Assembly (NCBI GenBank): GCA_021432635.1
Contig: MU270079.1
Span: 62,001-126,000, forward strand
Direction of reading: 5' to 3'
DNA length: 64,000 bases
DNA from: Thozetella sp. PMI_491
Taxonomy: Eukaryota; Ascomycota; Sordariomycetes; Chaetosphaeriales; Chaetosphaeriaceae
Of this stretch, positions 32,701 through 43,346 are shown in pieces. How positions within the stretch are numbered: position 1 is the stretch's first letter; each line of letters opens with the position of its first letter. Position numbers and translations under genes: made by a program. The notes under the pieces were generated by a model. The model was not told where the DNA came from. It saw only the letters and a list, made by a program, of their open reading frames with translations, and searched no databases.

Positions 32701-35425
32701 GCAGCATACGTGGTGGGAAGCTCCGTGAAACCATCCTCGCGAATCGGGGGCTGGTGCTCCATGTAGTATTCACGATAGCGGCCAGCGATGATGCGCCCGA
32801 CATTTCTAGCGTTTGTGTCGAAGAAGGAGTCGCAGCGCGACCCAAGCGCAAAATGCTCCGAGAAACAACCAGCTTGGTCAGTAGCGTGGTTGGGATACAC
32901 GTTGCGATCAAGCACCTCCAGATAGACCTCGTCAAGCGCGAAGTTTCGAAAGGCACAGAAAACAGATAGCGTCAAGATATCCACTCCTGCGTCGATGTGA
33001 CCCTCCTTTAGAAGCGCCTGCATGGCCGAGCTGATCTGGGCGTAGACATCGCTCTGACACGTCATCAGAACCGTGTTCAACCGCTCTTGGATCTGCTTGA
33101 AGAGAGCCAGGGCCGCAGCCTGGTCAGGGATGCTACAGCCCTTGCTAGCGAGCCACGAGAGACGAGATGCAATGAGGGACTCAGCCGAGATCTCACCGCC
33201 CAGATATGCGGGGGCGCAAAGTGCGCGCTGCTGGTTTAAAGTTGGCATATCTAACAACTGATATTCCAAACGATCGTGGATCTTTTTTATCAGTGGCGCC
33301 TGATGCTGTGACGTTTGCACGCGGTCCATGAGAAGGATAGCTTCAGATGGCGATAGCAGTTCGATATCCCGTGCGAGGCGAGAGAAGAGCTCCGATGCGC
33401 CCCCCGAGCCATTTGCCTCGACCATGGCCTGCTCGGCCAGGAAGCACTCGGTGCGAGAGCAATGCTGACTAGATAGATATGTGTGCAAGATGGTGCCAGC
33501 AACACTACCAGCATTTTTAGAGAGATACATGATAATGCCACTCTCAGCTCCGGACTCAATATTGTACAGACCCCAGTACTGAGTTCCTGACTCGGTCTGG
33601 AATGCCGAGTGTAGCCCTGTGAAGACCTTGATGCGCGCCGTTCTGCTATCGTCGTCCTGATCTGCCGTGCTAAGGAGCTCGAGCAAGGAGTTGATGCTTC
33701 GTGAGGACATCGATCCCAGGTTCTGGGAATTGTGCAAAATGGCAATCTCTGCCCGGACTTCGGCAAGTTCGGCCGCTTTGACTCTCGCGAGTAACCCGAG
33801 ATCTTCTAGTCTGCGTTGTGACTCCAGGAGCTCGTAATACTCGACAAACGTCGGCTCGTGGCCGAGTTGAAAACAGCCTAGCCCGGTGAATCCATGACCC
33901 TTGGAGGACGTTGATAAAGGATCAATGTCGGAGTGTCTGCCGACAATGGATTCGTTGCTGTCTTCGCCCATACTGATAACGTCGCTCTGGACACGACTCT
34001 CTCTTGGCGTGTCGTTCTGAGGGATAAGCCGTAGCCTTGACGGTAACTCGGGAACGAAAGTCGATAAGCTCTCATAAACTGCATCATTATCAACCGCGGA
34101 AGGGCAAACCTATAGGAAATAGTTTAAGTATACTGTTGACTGCATTCACATTATGGTTGAAGACATGGGGGCATACATCGTTGTTGGTTCGCCATAGGGT
34201 ATGTACCCTCATCATAGCCTCATCTTTTAACCACATCAAAGCGCCGAGTGGTCTTGCCGCAAGGGTGCGCGTTTCCGCCGACTCTGCGCTCATCAGAGCA
34301 CTAGCATGGCCAATCCAGCACATGGAATTATAGAATGTGCACAGTTTGTGGCAGCGTGCGACAACGGCGTACTGAAGCTCTTTGTCATCGTCGACTGTCT
34401 CCCACATGGCGAGCGGGAGACTTCGGCCAACTGTCTGAAAGGCGACGGCACGCATGACAGTTCGCATAGTCGTCATGTGGAAGTAGTTTTGCCGGTCGCC
34501 ATCAGTTCGTATCATGCCGTTACGGTAGACGACCCCTTGGAAGAGCTTCATGTCTATAGCGCGAGCTTCGTCCTCAGTAAGATAATCTGGGTAGGAGAGC
34601 TCAAGCCATATGCCTAAGCCGAGACTGTGAATGTGGCGGGCTAACTCGTTCATTATGGGAGGCGGGAAGTATTTGCTGAAGTTGGCCAGGAGGAGGCCCG
34701 TGAATGGCGAAACCTGCCTGTCTGTGGTCCAAACCAGACGCGTGGCGACGGCATCAAGAAGGATGCCCAGATTCTTGATAACATCTTTGCTTCTAAAGCT
34801 TGCGTCGGCTTTGACCAAGACGGGCACGTCGAATCTCGCCAGAATATGGCTCGAAGAGGGCGTGTGGCAGGCCAATCCACCCACAACTCCAGGCTGCAGA
34901 GGGTCCACTACGAAAACATCCCACAGATTGAGAAGACGCAGCTGTTCGTCTGTCGGTGGGTCTGTGAGACCACCCAAATATACACCAAATGACTTTGGAG
35001 TGATGGCTTGACGGCTCTCAGATGACAGCCTTATAGGGAGTTGTGAAGTTTTCCCTTTCAGCTCCTTCAAGTAATTACTAACTGGTCGAATGAATGAGGC
35101 TCCATGACGATGGCGCTATAACGATATGTAGATTAGCTTTTGAATCAACATCAACATGGTGGTTTGGGTCGATCATTATTAGTATTACCTTGATGTGCTG
35201 TGCAATGAGCCTACCACAGGTGTAGATAAGTGGTGAGAGTGCCAAAACAAGAGTACCGAGCAGAAACAATCCCAAAATCTAGACCCCCCACAGAGTGTCA
35301 GTAAGGCTGGATACTTTCTTCACTGGCGGGGCTCACGCGGAGAGTGCTAAGCTTACCTGTTCCCAAAGGGAGCCAGACATCGAACGCCATCCCACCGCGG
35401 ATAGACCAAGGTACGTCAACCCCAT
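26715..35425 (-). CDS. gtb3: galactosaminogalactan synthase: giant polytopic GT4 glycosyltransferase (Gtb3-like)
   Basis: Minus-strand exons 35425-35357, 35278-35189, 35115-34207 and 34109-26715 join in frame to 2,820 aa. A membrane segment lies near residues 25-45 (ILGLFLLGTLVLALSPL). Residues ~65-350 look like a TIM-barrel glycosidase-type domain (FGVYLGGLTDPP, LGIWLELSYPDYL). The centre holds two clusters of membrane helices, around 34% and 45-55% of the length. A GT4 domain ends the protein, with HIYGERE and the EGLPLAMGE donor-sugar E-x7-E motif. In Aspergillus, Gtb3 is thought to polymerise UDP-Gal and UDP-GalNAc into galactosaminogalactan and thread it across the plasma membrane. The neighbours (sph3, uge3, agd3) are exactly that pathway, which supports the name. 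The three 5' introns are predictions; the last exon is 7.4 kb with no break. Confidence 0.87.
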
Positions 35426-36554
35426 TTTGAAGCTCAAGGATACATCCCAAGTCAGGAAGGTAGATTTAAATCAAGATCGAAACTTTGACTCCATGTCACA
35501 AATGATGGCCAAGTTATAGCACAGAGTGGATGGAATAAGTGTCTATCCGGATAGCTACAGACGGATAAAGACGAGGATGGGTGTGGAACGTGTAACTGGC
35601 TGCCTTTTGGAAGTACGCTGCCAAGCTTCTGTAAATACCGAACCCCAGCCATCCTATATGCGCCGGGGAAAGCTCTCGTCAATAGTACAGATTCTCGGCG
35701 CAGTCTAGACGCCACGACTAAGCAGGAAACTCTGCCGCCAACACCGAAGGAGAGGGTTACTTCCGGGCAAAACAATGCAAGGCTAGCACAGACCTTAGGC
35801 ATCGCTAGACAACACGAGGAGATAGCTTGATTCCATCGATGACGCCACGCATATCGGGATTTCCTACCAATAATCCGGGACCACAGTGAGTACAGATGAG
35901 ACCAGACGCCACAGCTCTCCACGAGCCAGACAGCCCGGGCCTCGTCAGCCGGCCATAGCTGAAGCAAGCTGAGTCGAGAAATCCCTGCTACCCAAGTTCA
36001 TGAGAAGGTCTAGACTCGATCAGGTGCTCGTATGCCGCATGTGAAAGTCCCGAGTGGGCTTCTCGCGTCTGCTAGTAACGCCAGGACAAGTCTTGTTTTG
36101 CTTTCTCGACAGGGGTATGCGCTCCTGAATAGGATACGAGGCAGGCTGGACTACCATCCACACCTGGCCTTGGCAGTTGTGCTGTCGAGGTGATTGAAAC
36201 CATATTAGCGCCACGGTGACGATTGACAGACGAGGTACGGCTGATTGTTGGACGCCGAGAGGAGGTCACGCTACAAAACCATAGGGTGTCTGTCTAAGGA
36301 TGCGGCGGAGCGGGGGGATATGCCCAGCCAAATAGCCCCTGAAGCCACCAGCCACCGCCAAGCTTGGCAGGGCGGCGGAAGTACCAGTGCGTTGCGTGAA
36401 AAATGTCATTGGGTATCGTGATGAAGCATCCGAGTCGCTTCTTAATGTCGACGTCTTGACTATGATCCCATTTGTTTCTTTCTTTCTGTGTAGCTGATTC
36501 AGCGCTGCTGAGTGGCCTCCCGCACGTGTTTCCCTCCTCCGACCTGTGGCAAGG
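35426..36554. promoter_or_regulatory. divergent promoter of gtb3 and sph3
   Basis: The 1.1 kb between the two divergent cluster genes should contain both promoters and allow coordinate control. Open frames here (longest 171 codons, minus) have no family resemblance. Confidence 0.5.
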
Positions 36555-37563
36555 ATGACTTTGGCAAAAATAGTACCGAAGCGCTGGCGGAGCTCCAAGT
36601 GGTTTTTCCCAGCACTTGCGTTCGTCACCGCCCTCGTCCTCATTGCCATCATTGTGCCATTAGCCCTAGTCCTACCAAGGCAAAGTTCAAAGACGCCTAG
36701 CGCCTCAGTTATTCTTCCCTTGTATATCTACCCCATCGACAATTCCTCTTGGAGCCCGGTACATCAAGCGTGAGTTATAACCATTCTTTTTGAATTTTTG
36801 TGTCTTACTGTGCGTGCTTTCAAGCTGAAAATGGTCCAGAGTCAAGCTTCGCCCAGACATCAAGTTTCTCATTGTGATCAATCCTCACGATGGCCCGGGG
36901 GAAGGCTTAGTGCCCAACGAGGAATACCACGAAGCCATTAGCTTTCTCAGCTCGTACACCAACGTTCAAATGTTAGGGTATGTGCGTACTGGCTATGCGA
37001 CCCGGAACATCAGCGACGTGACCAACGAAGTGGCCATTTACTCTGGTTGGGCCTCCAACTCGAGCTCACTAGCAATGAGCGGCATCTTCTTAGACGAGGC
37101 GCCCCACCAGTACACCCCTGACGCCGTCAGCTTTATGAAAAAAGTTGATCAGGTCGTCAAGAACTCGCCCGGTTTACGTGGTACCCGGACGGTATATTAT
37201 ATGCCCCGTGACGCTAGCAGTCCAAGGTTCACTAACCTGCAATTGCACAAGATTGTCCACAACCCTGGGACCATTCCCGACCCTCGATTCAACGAGACAA
37301 CCCAAGATATCACCGTAGTTTTTGAGGACGATTACACGGCTTGGCAAGAGCGAAAGGCTGCAGTCGCCGCGCTCCCCATCGCAAGGTCTGCATCCAGTCT
37401 GATGATCAACGCAGTTCCGGCCATGGAAAAGGGGGCACTAAAGGATTTTGTGGATTCTCTTACCAAAATTTCAGAGCATCTTTTCATCACAACCACTAGC
37501 GTAGATTTCTATGAGTCATTTGCAAGCGGATGGTTGGATTTTGTCGGCCAAGTCCCATCGTAA
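36555..37563 (+). CDS. sph3: membrane-anchored spherulin-4 glycoside hydrolase (GH135)
   Basis: Exons 36555-36769 and 36840-37563 give 312 aa. Residues ~16-40 are a single hydrophobic anchor after a basic start, so this is a type II membrane protein with the enzyme outside. The spherulin-4/GH135 fold motifs follow: ILPLYIYP, FLIVINPHDGPG, GIFLDEAP (acidic catalytic-type residues), HNPGT and VFEDDY. Sph3 of Aspergillus is an endo-alpha-1,4-N-acetylgalactosaminidase required for galactosaminogalactan production, probably for clearing or trimming polymer during export. The ATG at 36555 is the first true ATG of the frame. The intron has a GTGAGT donor. It lies head to head with gtb3 and upstream of uge3. 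Confidence 0.92.
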
Positions 37564-38745
37564 TTAGATCTGAATCTACTAGATATAAGCCAGGCAATGC
37601 GAGCAAAGCAGACGCGAAAGTGTACTCTTAGGCTGTAAGAGAAAATGTACTTAGTTTCCATCAGTGTCGTCACTAATTTTTGCACCTACAATCTATGACT
37701 TGGAAAAGTGGGCGCAAGGCGGAGAAGTGGCGCTGCGCAAGGGTGAGCAGCTCGACGTCAATGAGGCTTGCGGTGGGATCTTGGCAATATTCCGCGTTAG
37801 AAAAGGTAAACGTGGGGACTAGTAGCTGATTCCCACGTCAGTCCGTATTGGCGCCACACACGGCACGGCACGGCATATCAAGGGGTAGGACCCTTCATAC
37901 CGCCCCTGAAGATACAAACGTCGAGGCTAGGGCTTGGCGTCGAAAAATTGCCCGTTTGAAAGTATACTTATGAAGGAGCGGGGCTGGGAAGTGTGATACA
38001 ACATGTGTACTAAAGAGAGGTCCAGGTCAACATGCACTTCGAGATAGCCTGGCCTCGTACTCCTGACCCGAGAGTACACGGGAGATATCCAATACACGTG
38101 GCGTTCTGCCCCAAGTCCGACGGCTACATGATAGTCGAGGGCCTGATTCCAATCAATGTCCCGAGAATGCTTCCGAGCTCAGTTTCCGGAGCTGAACTCC
38201 TCGCTGACGCCTGGCGGTGACTATCCGGTTCTGGGAAATCGCGCCCTCATCACGACGGAACGGCGCTCGTGCTGTCAGTCTTCCTGCCTTAGCTCAATAG
38301 TTGGTGACACTATTGCGTCGAGTCACGCTAGTACTTTTCACTGCCTAGCTACCGCATGATGTGCGAGGTGATACAGATGATGTCGAGTATTCTCTACCTG
38401 AAGGACTTGGTATTTCCTCGTCACACACCCGTGGAACAAAGCTCAGCTGGTCGCTGGATCGCAAGGAGTGGCTGGAGGTCTCGATTTCTTAATTCTCCGC
38501 CTGAAGGTTACCAATCGTGCATCGTAGAGGTTCTAGACTAAAGGATTTCTATGCATTCAGATAGGATACCTATCTAAAGTTCTACAGTTGACCACTGGGC
38601 GCACCAAGCGTTTCATTTAGTTCTGGAACATCATATACAGATGTGTAGCCTCCATATTATAAACCGAGACACTGTGTTACCGTGCATTGTTCGTCTAGAA
38701 CTCTCTTGAGATATACTTTTTACTGTATCACGCTGGGCTTCAGCA
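37564..38745. other. intergenic between sph3 and uge3
   Basis: Nearly 1.2 kb without a credible gene. The 3' part is the uge3 promoter. Two short frames (38032-38220, 38156-38359) show no domains. Confidence 0.5.
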
Positions 38746-40269
38746 ATGACTGTTATCTCTAAGGACAGCCTGGGGACCTCTCCTCCTAGTACTTTGGAGA
38801 TGCCCCACCACGGGCTTCTAACGTCGTCATCTTCATCGTCATTGTCAACTTCATCGGAGGTCTCAGCGACCCTGCAAGACTCGGGAACCACTACGCCCGA
38901 GAGAGGCTCGGAAAACAAGGATACCACGACCAACATTGTGATCGGTGCAATGAATACCGCAGTACTGGGAGCGGCTCCATCGTATCCCACTCCCAGCTCC
39001 AAGGATGACTTCATTCTCGTGACCGGCGGCTTAGGATACATAGGATCGCACACTGTCCTTGAGCTGATGAAGACAGGCTACAATGTCGTTATCGTGGACA
39101 ATCTTGCCAACAGCTTCGCTTCGGTGCGGTGGCGTATCCAGTCACTCGCTGCCCAGCACTGCGAGTCCCTGGGGTTGCCGACGCCCAAGCTGATCCTCCA
39201 CGAGCTGAGTTATCAGAGCCCGGCTATGCGACTTCTCCTCGAGCAGTATGTGCGGGAAGACGAACCGGAACTCTTAGCTGCAGATATCAAGGATTCGAAT
39301 CTGCTTCCCGGCTCCAGTGACGACCTCAATCAACGCTCGCGAATCACCGGGGTTATTCACTTCGCTGCATATAAATGTGTCGAAGAGTCCATCAGCGACC
39401 CGCTGTCCTACTATGACAACAATGTCTGTGGCCTTGTCGGTCTCATCCGTCTCCTCGGCGAATTCGACATCCGAAACTTTGTGTTTTCGTCGTCGGCTAC
39501 TGTCTACGGCAGCAAGGCCAATGCTGGCAGGCCTATGGAGGAAGACGATGTCATCCACCACCCTACGTCAGAGGCCATTGTCTCGACTCCTGAAGACTGC
39601 GAGAAACCGGGTAACGACAACGTACCGGCGAAAGAACCCGGCGTTGAGGGCCTCACTTGCCCATATGCTCGTACAAAGTACTTCTGTGAGGCTATCCTCG
39701 CAGACGTTGCTCGTTCTGACCCGCGCTGGCGCATTGTAGCGCTCCGCTATTTCAACCCCACTGGGTGTGATCCGTCCGGCTTGCTAGGCGAGAGCAGCCG
39801 CATCCCTCCGAAGAACCTCTTCCCCGTGATCGCCGAGGTTCTGGCTGGTCAACGTCCCGCTCTCGCTGTCTTTGGCAGCGACTGGCCCACGCGCGACGGC
39901 ACGCCCATTCGTGACTACGTCCACGTCGTCGATGTTGCTCGCGGCCACATTGCCGCTATCGGCTCTGGCAGCGGCAGCAACGACAAGACCTTCCGCGTCT
40001 ACAATCTCGGATCCGGCACCGGGATCTCAGTGCTCGAGATCATTGATAGTGTCTCCACCGCGGCGCGTCGCTCCGTGCCTGTGGAGTGGTCGCCCCGTCG
40101 TCCAGGGGACGTGGCGAGCTGCATTGCATCGACGGTAAAGGCGGCGGAGGAGCTTGGCTGGTTCCCCCGTGAGAGCATTGTACAGTCGGCACGCGACTGG
40201 TGGAACGCTCTCGAGAAGATGCAGAGGATCCCAAAGGCAGAGGAATCCAACGTTATTGAGGGGCATTGA
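38746..40269 (+). CDS. uge3: UDP-glucose/GlcNAc 4-epimerase (Uge3-like)
   Basis: Intronless, 507 aa. Interconverts UDP-Glc/UDP-Gal and, in the Uge3 type, UDP-GlcNAc/UDP-GalNAc, supplying both sugars of galactosaminogalactan in the cytosol. It is an extended short-chain dehydrogenase. The NAD-binding GGLGYIGSH starts at 95, the catalytic Ser/Thr segment SSSATVYG is at 248-255, and YARTK (Tyr307, Lys311) is the active-site pair. RDYVHVVDVARGH and the NLGSGTG segment are typical of the C-terminal half. It is longer than the usual ~370 residues because of a Ser/Thr-rich ~85-residue N-terminal extension and insertions around 170-200 and 275-302. Position between two spherulin-4 genes and the synthase supports the exopolysaccharide role over general galactose metabolism. 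Confidence 0.92.
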   Translation: MTVISKDSLGTSPPSTLEMPHHGLLTSSSSSSLSTSSEVSATLQDSGTTTPERGSENKDTTTNIVIGAMNTAVLGAAPSYPTPSSKDDFILVTGGLGYIGSHTVLELMKTGYNVVIVDNLANSFASVRWRIQSLAAQHCESLGLPTPKLILHELSYQSPAMRLLLEQYVREDEPELLAADIKDSNLLPGSSDDLNQRSRITGVIHFAAYKCVEESISDPLSYYDNNVCGLVGLIRLLGEFDIRNFVFSSSATVYGSKANAGRPMEEDDVIHHPTSEAIVSTPEDCEKPGNDNVPAKEPGVEGLTCPYARTKYFCEAILADVARSDPRWRIVALRYFNPTGCDPSGLLGESSRIPPKNLFPVIAEVLAGQRPALAVFGSDWPTRDGTPIRDYVHVVDVARGHIAAIGSGSGSNDKTFRVYNLGSGTGISVLEIIDSVSTAARRSVPVEWSPRRPGDVASCIASTVKAAEELGWFPRESIVQSARDWWNALEKMQRIPKAEESNVIEGH

Positions 40270-41557
40270 TGTAGCCGAAGGAGCGACACGCGACGGATTG
40301 TTCCCAACATTCACGACCAGGCGGAAGGACGCCTGAGTATAGCTAATTAATCTTCTCACGCACGTTCTAGTGGTAATGGATTTCAATCCTATAAGGAGCT
40401 TCTATACTAGCGGGTATACTTGTTGATCGCAAATACTAATGTCTGGTTGCTATGTTTCCTGAACCATATGCTTCTTTTCGCATATACGATACACAGCGGT
40501 AAAGGGAGAGCCACCCCCTATGTTGAGACTAGCTTAGGGCATATTGATTATAGCCATACAACTAGCTAGAAAGCTCTAATGCGGGGCTTTCTATTCATGG
40601 TTGGGACTTAGCGTAGTTAGCTTCTCCAGAATTAGTCCCAAGGAACCGGTACGATTGTCTCAGCGCTCGGGCCACACGGCAGGCACGGAAGCGCCTATTG
40701 TGCTACTTCCTGAGCTAGGACACATCTATTCAACCTGAGTGCTTACGGGGAAGCCTCTCGCTGCAGCGGCGGCAGCCAGCGGTGTAGCCGTAGACAGAGC
40801 GGGGTAGTGTGGTCCAGCTGTAAAAATGAGATTGTCTCCGTCCATTGGTAAACAGACATGTCGTGATGGCAACCAGCGCGTGCGTCACGGCGCGAAAGCA
40901 TGGCAGCAAGGCTCTCGCCAAGCCGCTACCCATTGAGGTGGCTGGTCTACCTGAACTCGGCAAGTATATGGTACCATTCCTTTCAGGCACCATCCATCAG
41001 GCAATATACGAAGTGGCTCATAGTCCCTATCAAATCCGGCGCGCTGTGTTGCTTGGCTACACCTAGCGCAGCCAGCCAAAAGAACTGTTCATAGTAGCTG
41101 CATTGGTCTAGCGTAGTAGCCACCATGACAACCTTGTTCGTGCCCGTGTGGTCGGTGAGGCAATTGATGGCTGCGCCAAACAATACAGCTCGTTTTGCAC
41201 TCGACAGCTGGCTTTGCATAGAGCAAGCACTGCCTAAACGCCCTGAGTGCTTGGCAAGCCACTAATCTGACTTTCATCAATGAGCACTCCCTTGGCGAGC
41301 CATGTGCTAAGGATAGTTCCGCCATGCTGGCAGACCCTGCTTGGACCATTCCGTAAAGTAGAGGGTGTGTCCGTAGCAATGCTCGGCTCCCATCAGGTAT
41401 AAGATTTAAGTAGCTATCTAGTCGCCTGAAAGCAGCGATCTGGCGGTGAGACAAAGCGCCGACAGTCGCACTCCTCCACACAAGTGTCTAGCACAGCGAT
41501 CGGGCCATTCAACCGCGTCTCCCCAGCCACATCCTAGCACAGCAGGCGAAAAAGAAA
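40270..41557. other. intergenic between uge3 and the spherulin-4 paralogue
   Basis: About 1.3 kb. Short overlapping frames at 40840-41480 on both strands have no recognisable family. AT-rich just after uge3. Confidence 0.5.
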
Positions 41558-42453
41558 ATGGCCCTTAAGGTGAATGTGGTGGTGCCCCTATACATCTACC
41601 CACTCACTGAAGCCACGTGGAAGCCCCTGTACGATAGGTATGTACCTGGGAGCATCTCTACCGAAGCACGGCGCATGAGACTAACCATGTGTTCTCCTTC
41701 TGACTCTGCAGCATTGCAGCGCATCCCCAGCTGAACTTTCTGGTCATTGTGAATCCCAACAGCGGTCCAGGGGCATCCCCCTTGCCCAGCCACGATTATG
41801 TTCGGGAAGTGCCGAAGCTGAACTCGTTCCCCAATGTCCGTACCGTCGGATACGTAGCCATTGGTTACTGCCAACGCCCCTTGAGAGAGTCGCTCCAGGA
41901 CATCCAGTTGTATGCCGGGTGGAGCCGAGATCATGCCATCGAGGGACTCCATGTCCAGGGCATCTACGTGGATGAGACACCTAATCACGCGTCCGATCAC
42001 TCTTCGAAATACCTCGATGACGTCCGAGATTTCATCAAAGAGCTCGATGGCCTGCAGGGTGATCGACTGGTATGTAATACAGATATCATCACGTGGATAT
42101 GCCTTGCCGGATACTGATTTAAACACCTCAAGGTCATCCACAATCCAGGAACGCCCCCAGAGGGAGCCTTGGCCTTGTTTGGAAGCCCAGACTTGGTCTG
42201 CGTGTGCGAAGAGCCCTACTCGCACTATCAGCTGGCCTCTGTCCAGAAGCGAATCCAGGACTACGTTCTAGACCAGGATCGCAGCATGTTACAAATCTCC
42301 GGGATCCCCTCTGGCGACCTGCCACGTGTGGTCGCCGACTTATGCGGTCGGGGAAGCTACATCTTCGGCACGACCCTTGTTGATAGCTTTTACGAGAGTT
42401 TCGGGCCGGACTGGGCTGAATTCGTGGCGGCAGTTCAGGCACTCATAGAATAA
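41558..42453 (+). CDS. soluble spherulin-4-like protein, second GH135 paralogue
   Basis: Exons 41558-41637, 41712-42069 and 42133-42453 give 252 aa. Same fold signature as sph3: VVPLYIYP, FLVIVNPNSGPG, GIYVDETP, HNPGTPP and the C-terminal FYESFGPDWAEFV. Unlike sph3 it starts directly with the catalytic domain and has neither signal peptide nor membrane anchor. The second intron is needed, because the unspliced frame hits TGA at 42116; splicing (GTATGT donor, CTGAT branch, AAG acceptor) gives RLVIHNPGTPP, which matches the family. It may be a cytosolic enzyme, be exported unconventionally, or have lost a 5' exon. It sits in the interval where I would have looked for ega3. Confidence 0.83.
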
Positions 42454-43346
42454 GCTATCGATTATGAGGCGATTGTTCGCTTAGGGGTCGAGTCTGTGGA
42501 TGCTGCATCACTGGTCGCTGTGATTGGAGTGACGAAAGCAACAGTATGCAGGTAAATATTGAATTTAGAACCTTGTTTGATAGCCTTCGCCGCCGAGGTG
42601 AGGAAACCTGTTCTAGCCACTGCGCTTTCACCCCGCCAAGTTGCGTCACACGTCTCACCCGAGAAGAAGTGATGGATGAGCGCCACAACGAAGCCGAGCG
42701 CCAGCTGGCCGCTGCCCGGCGGCATCTCACTGCACGTGCCTCCACATGTTGTAAAGCCACGAGACGAGACGTCGAAGCTAACAGGTCTCACAAAGTCTTG
42801 GCTACATTAATTATTAGGCGAAGTGCAGAGTTCTCTGCGGCCGAGCGCGACCCGCTGCTTGGCCAGAGTACTGTGAAGGAAAAAGCCTCAGAGCCGACTA
42901 TAGTTCGCCAATTGGTCACCGCAGCATTTCGATAGTGACTTTCTTGGCTACTAAGTTCTCAATCAATCCACGCACTTCCAGCCTCTCGGAATAATTTTGT
43001 GACATTGCATGTTACTTTCTAGCAACAGTAACCGAGCGTCGGTTTCCCAACCTCCCATGAGAAGTCCGCGGGAAGCCGGCTAAGCAACCTTGCAGAACAT
43101 GACGGAATCTGCCTCTGCGGAAATATCTAATCTAGAACGCTATCAGGCATGGTGTACAGTTCTAGTTGCACTTTCCGCACGAAAGAACACCCCGAGTTTG
43201 GGTCACGATCGCACACTTCGTCGGTTATACAACGATTGTCTCTAGAACTAGTAAATTAAGTATTCATATGAGCTGATGTCTTGTTTTACGAGATAACACT
43301 TGAATACCGCCAAGGTAGTATCCTAGTATTCCCTCCAAATGGTATT
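42454..43346. other. intergenic, convergent 3' region
   Basis: Lies between the spherulin-4 paralogue and the agd3 stop. A plus-strand frame at 42546-42935 (129 codons) is open but unrecognised and has no clear promoter or conserved motif. Confidence 0.45.

Noticed and set aside
35452..35967. 171-codon minus-strand frame upstream of gtb3
   Set aside because: Composition is Cys/Trp/Ser-rich without family resemblance, and it lies in the gtb3/sph3 promoter interval.
42070..42132. spherulin-4 paralogue as a pseudogene because of TGA at 42116
   Set aside because: A good intron (GTATGT donor, CTGAT branch, AAG acceptor) removes the stop and restores the family motif HNPGT in frame.
42546..42935. 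129-codon plus-strand frame between the spherulin-4 paralogue and agd3
   Set aside because: Open but no recognisable motif, signal or splice support; kept only as a note in the intergenic entry.
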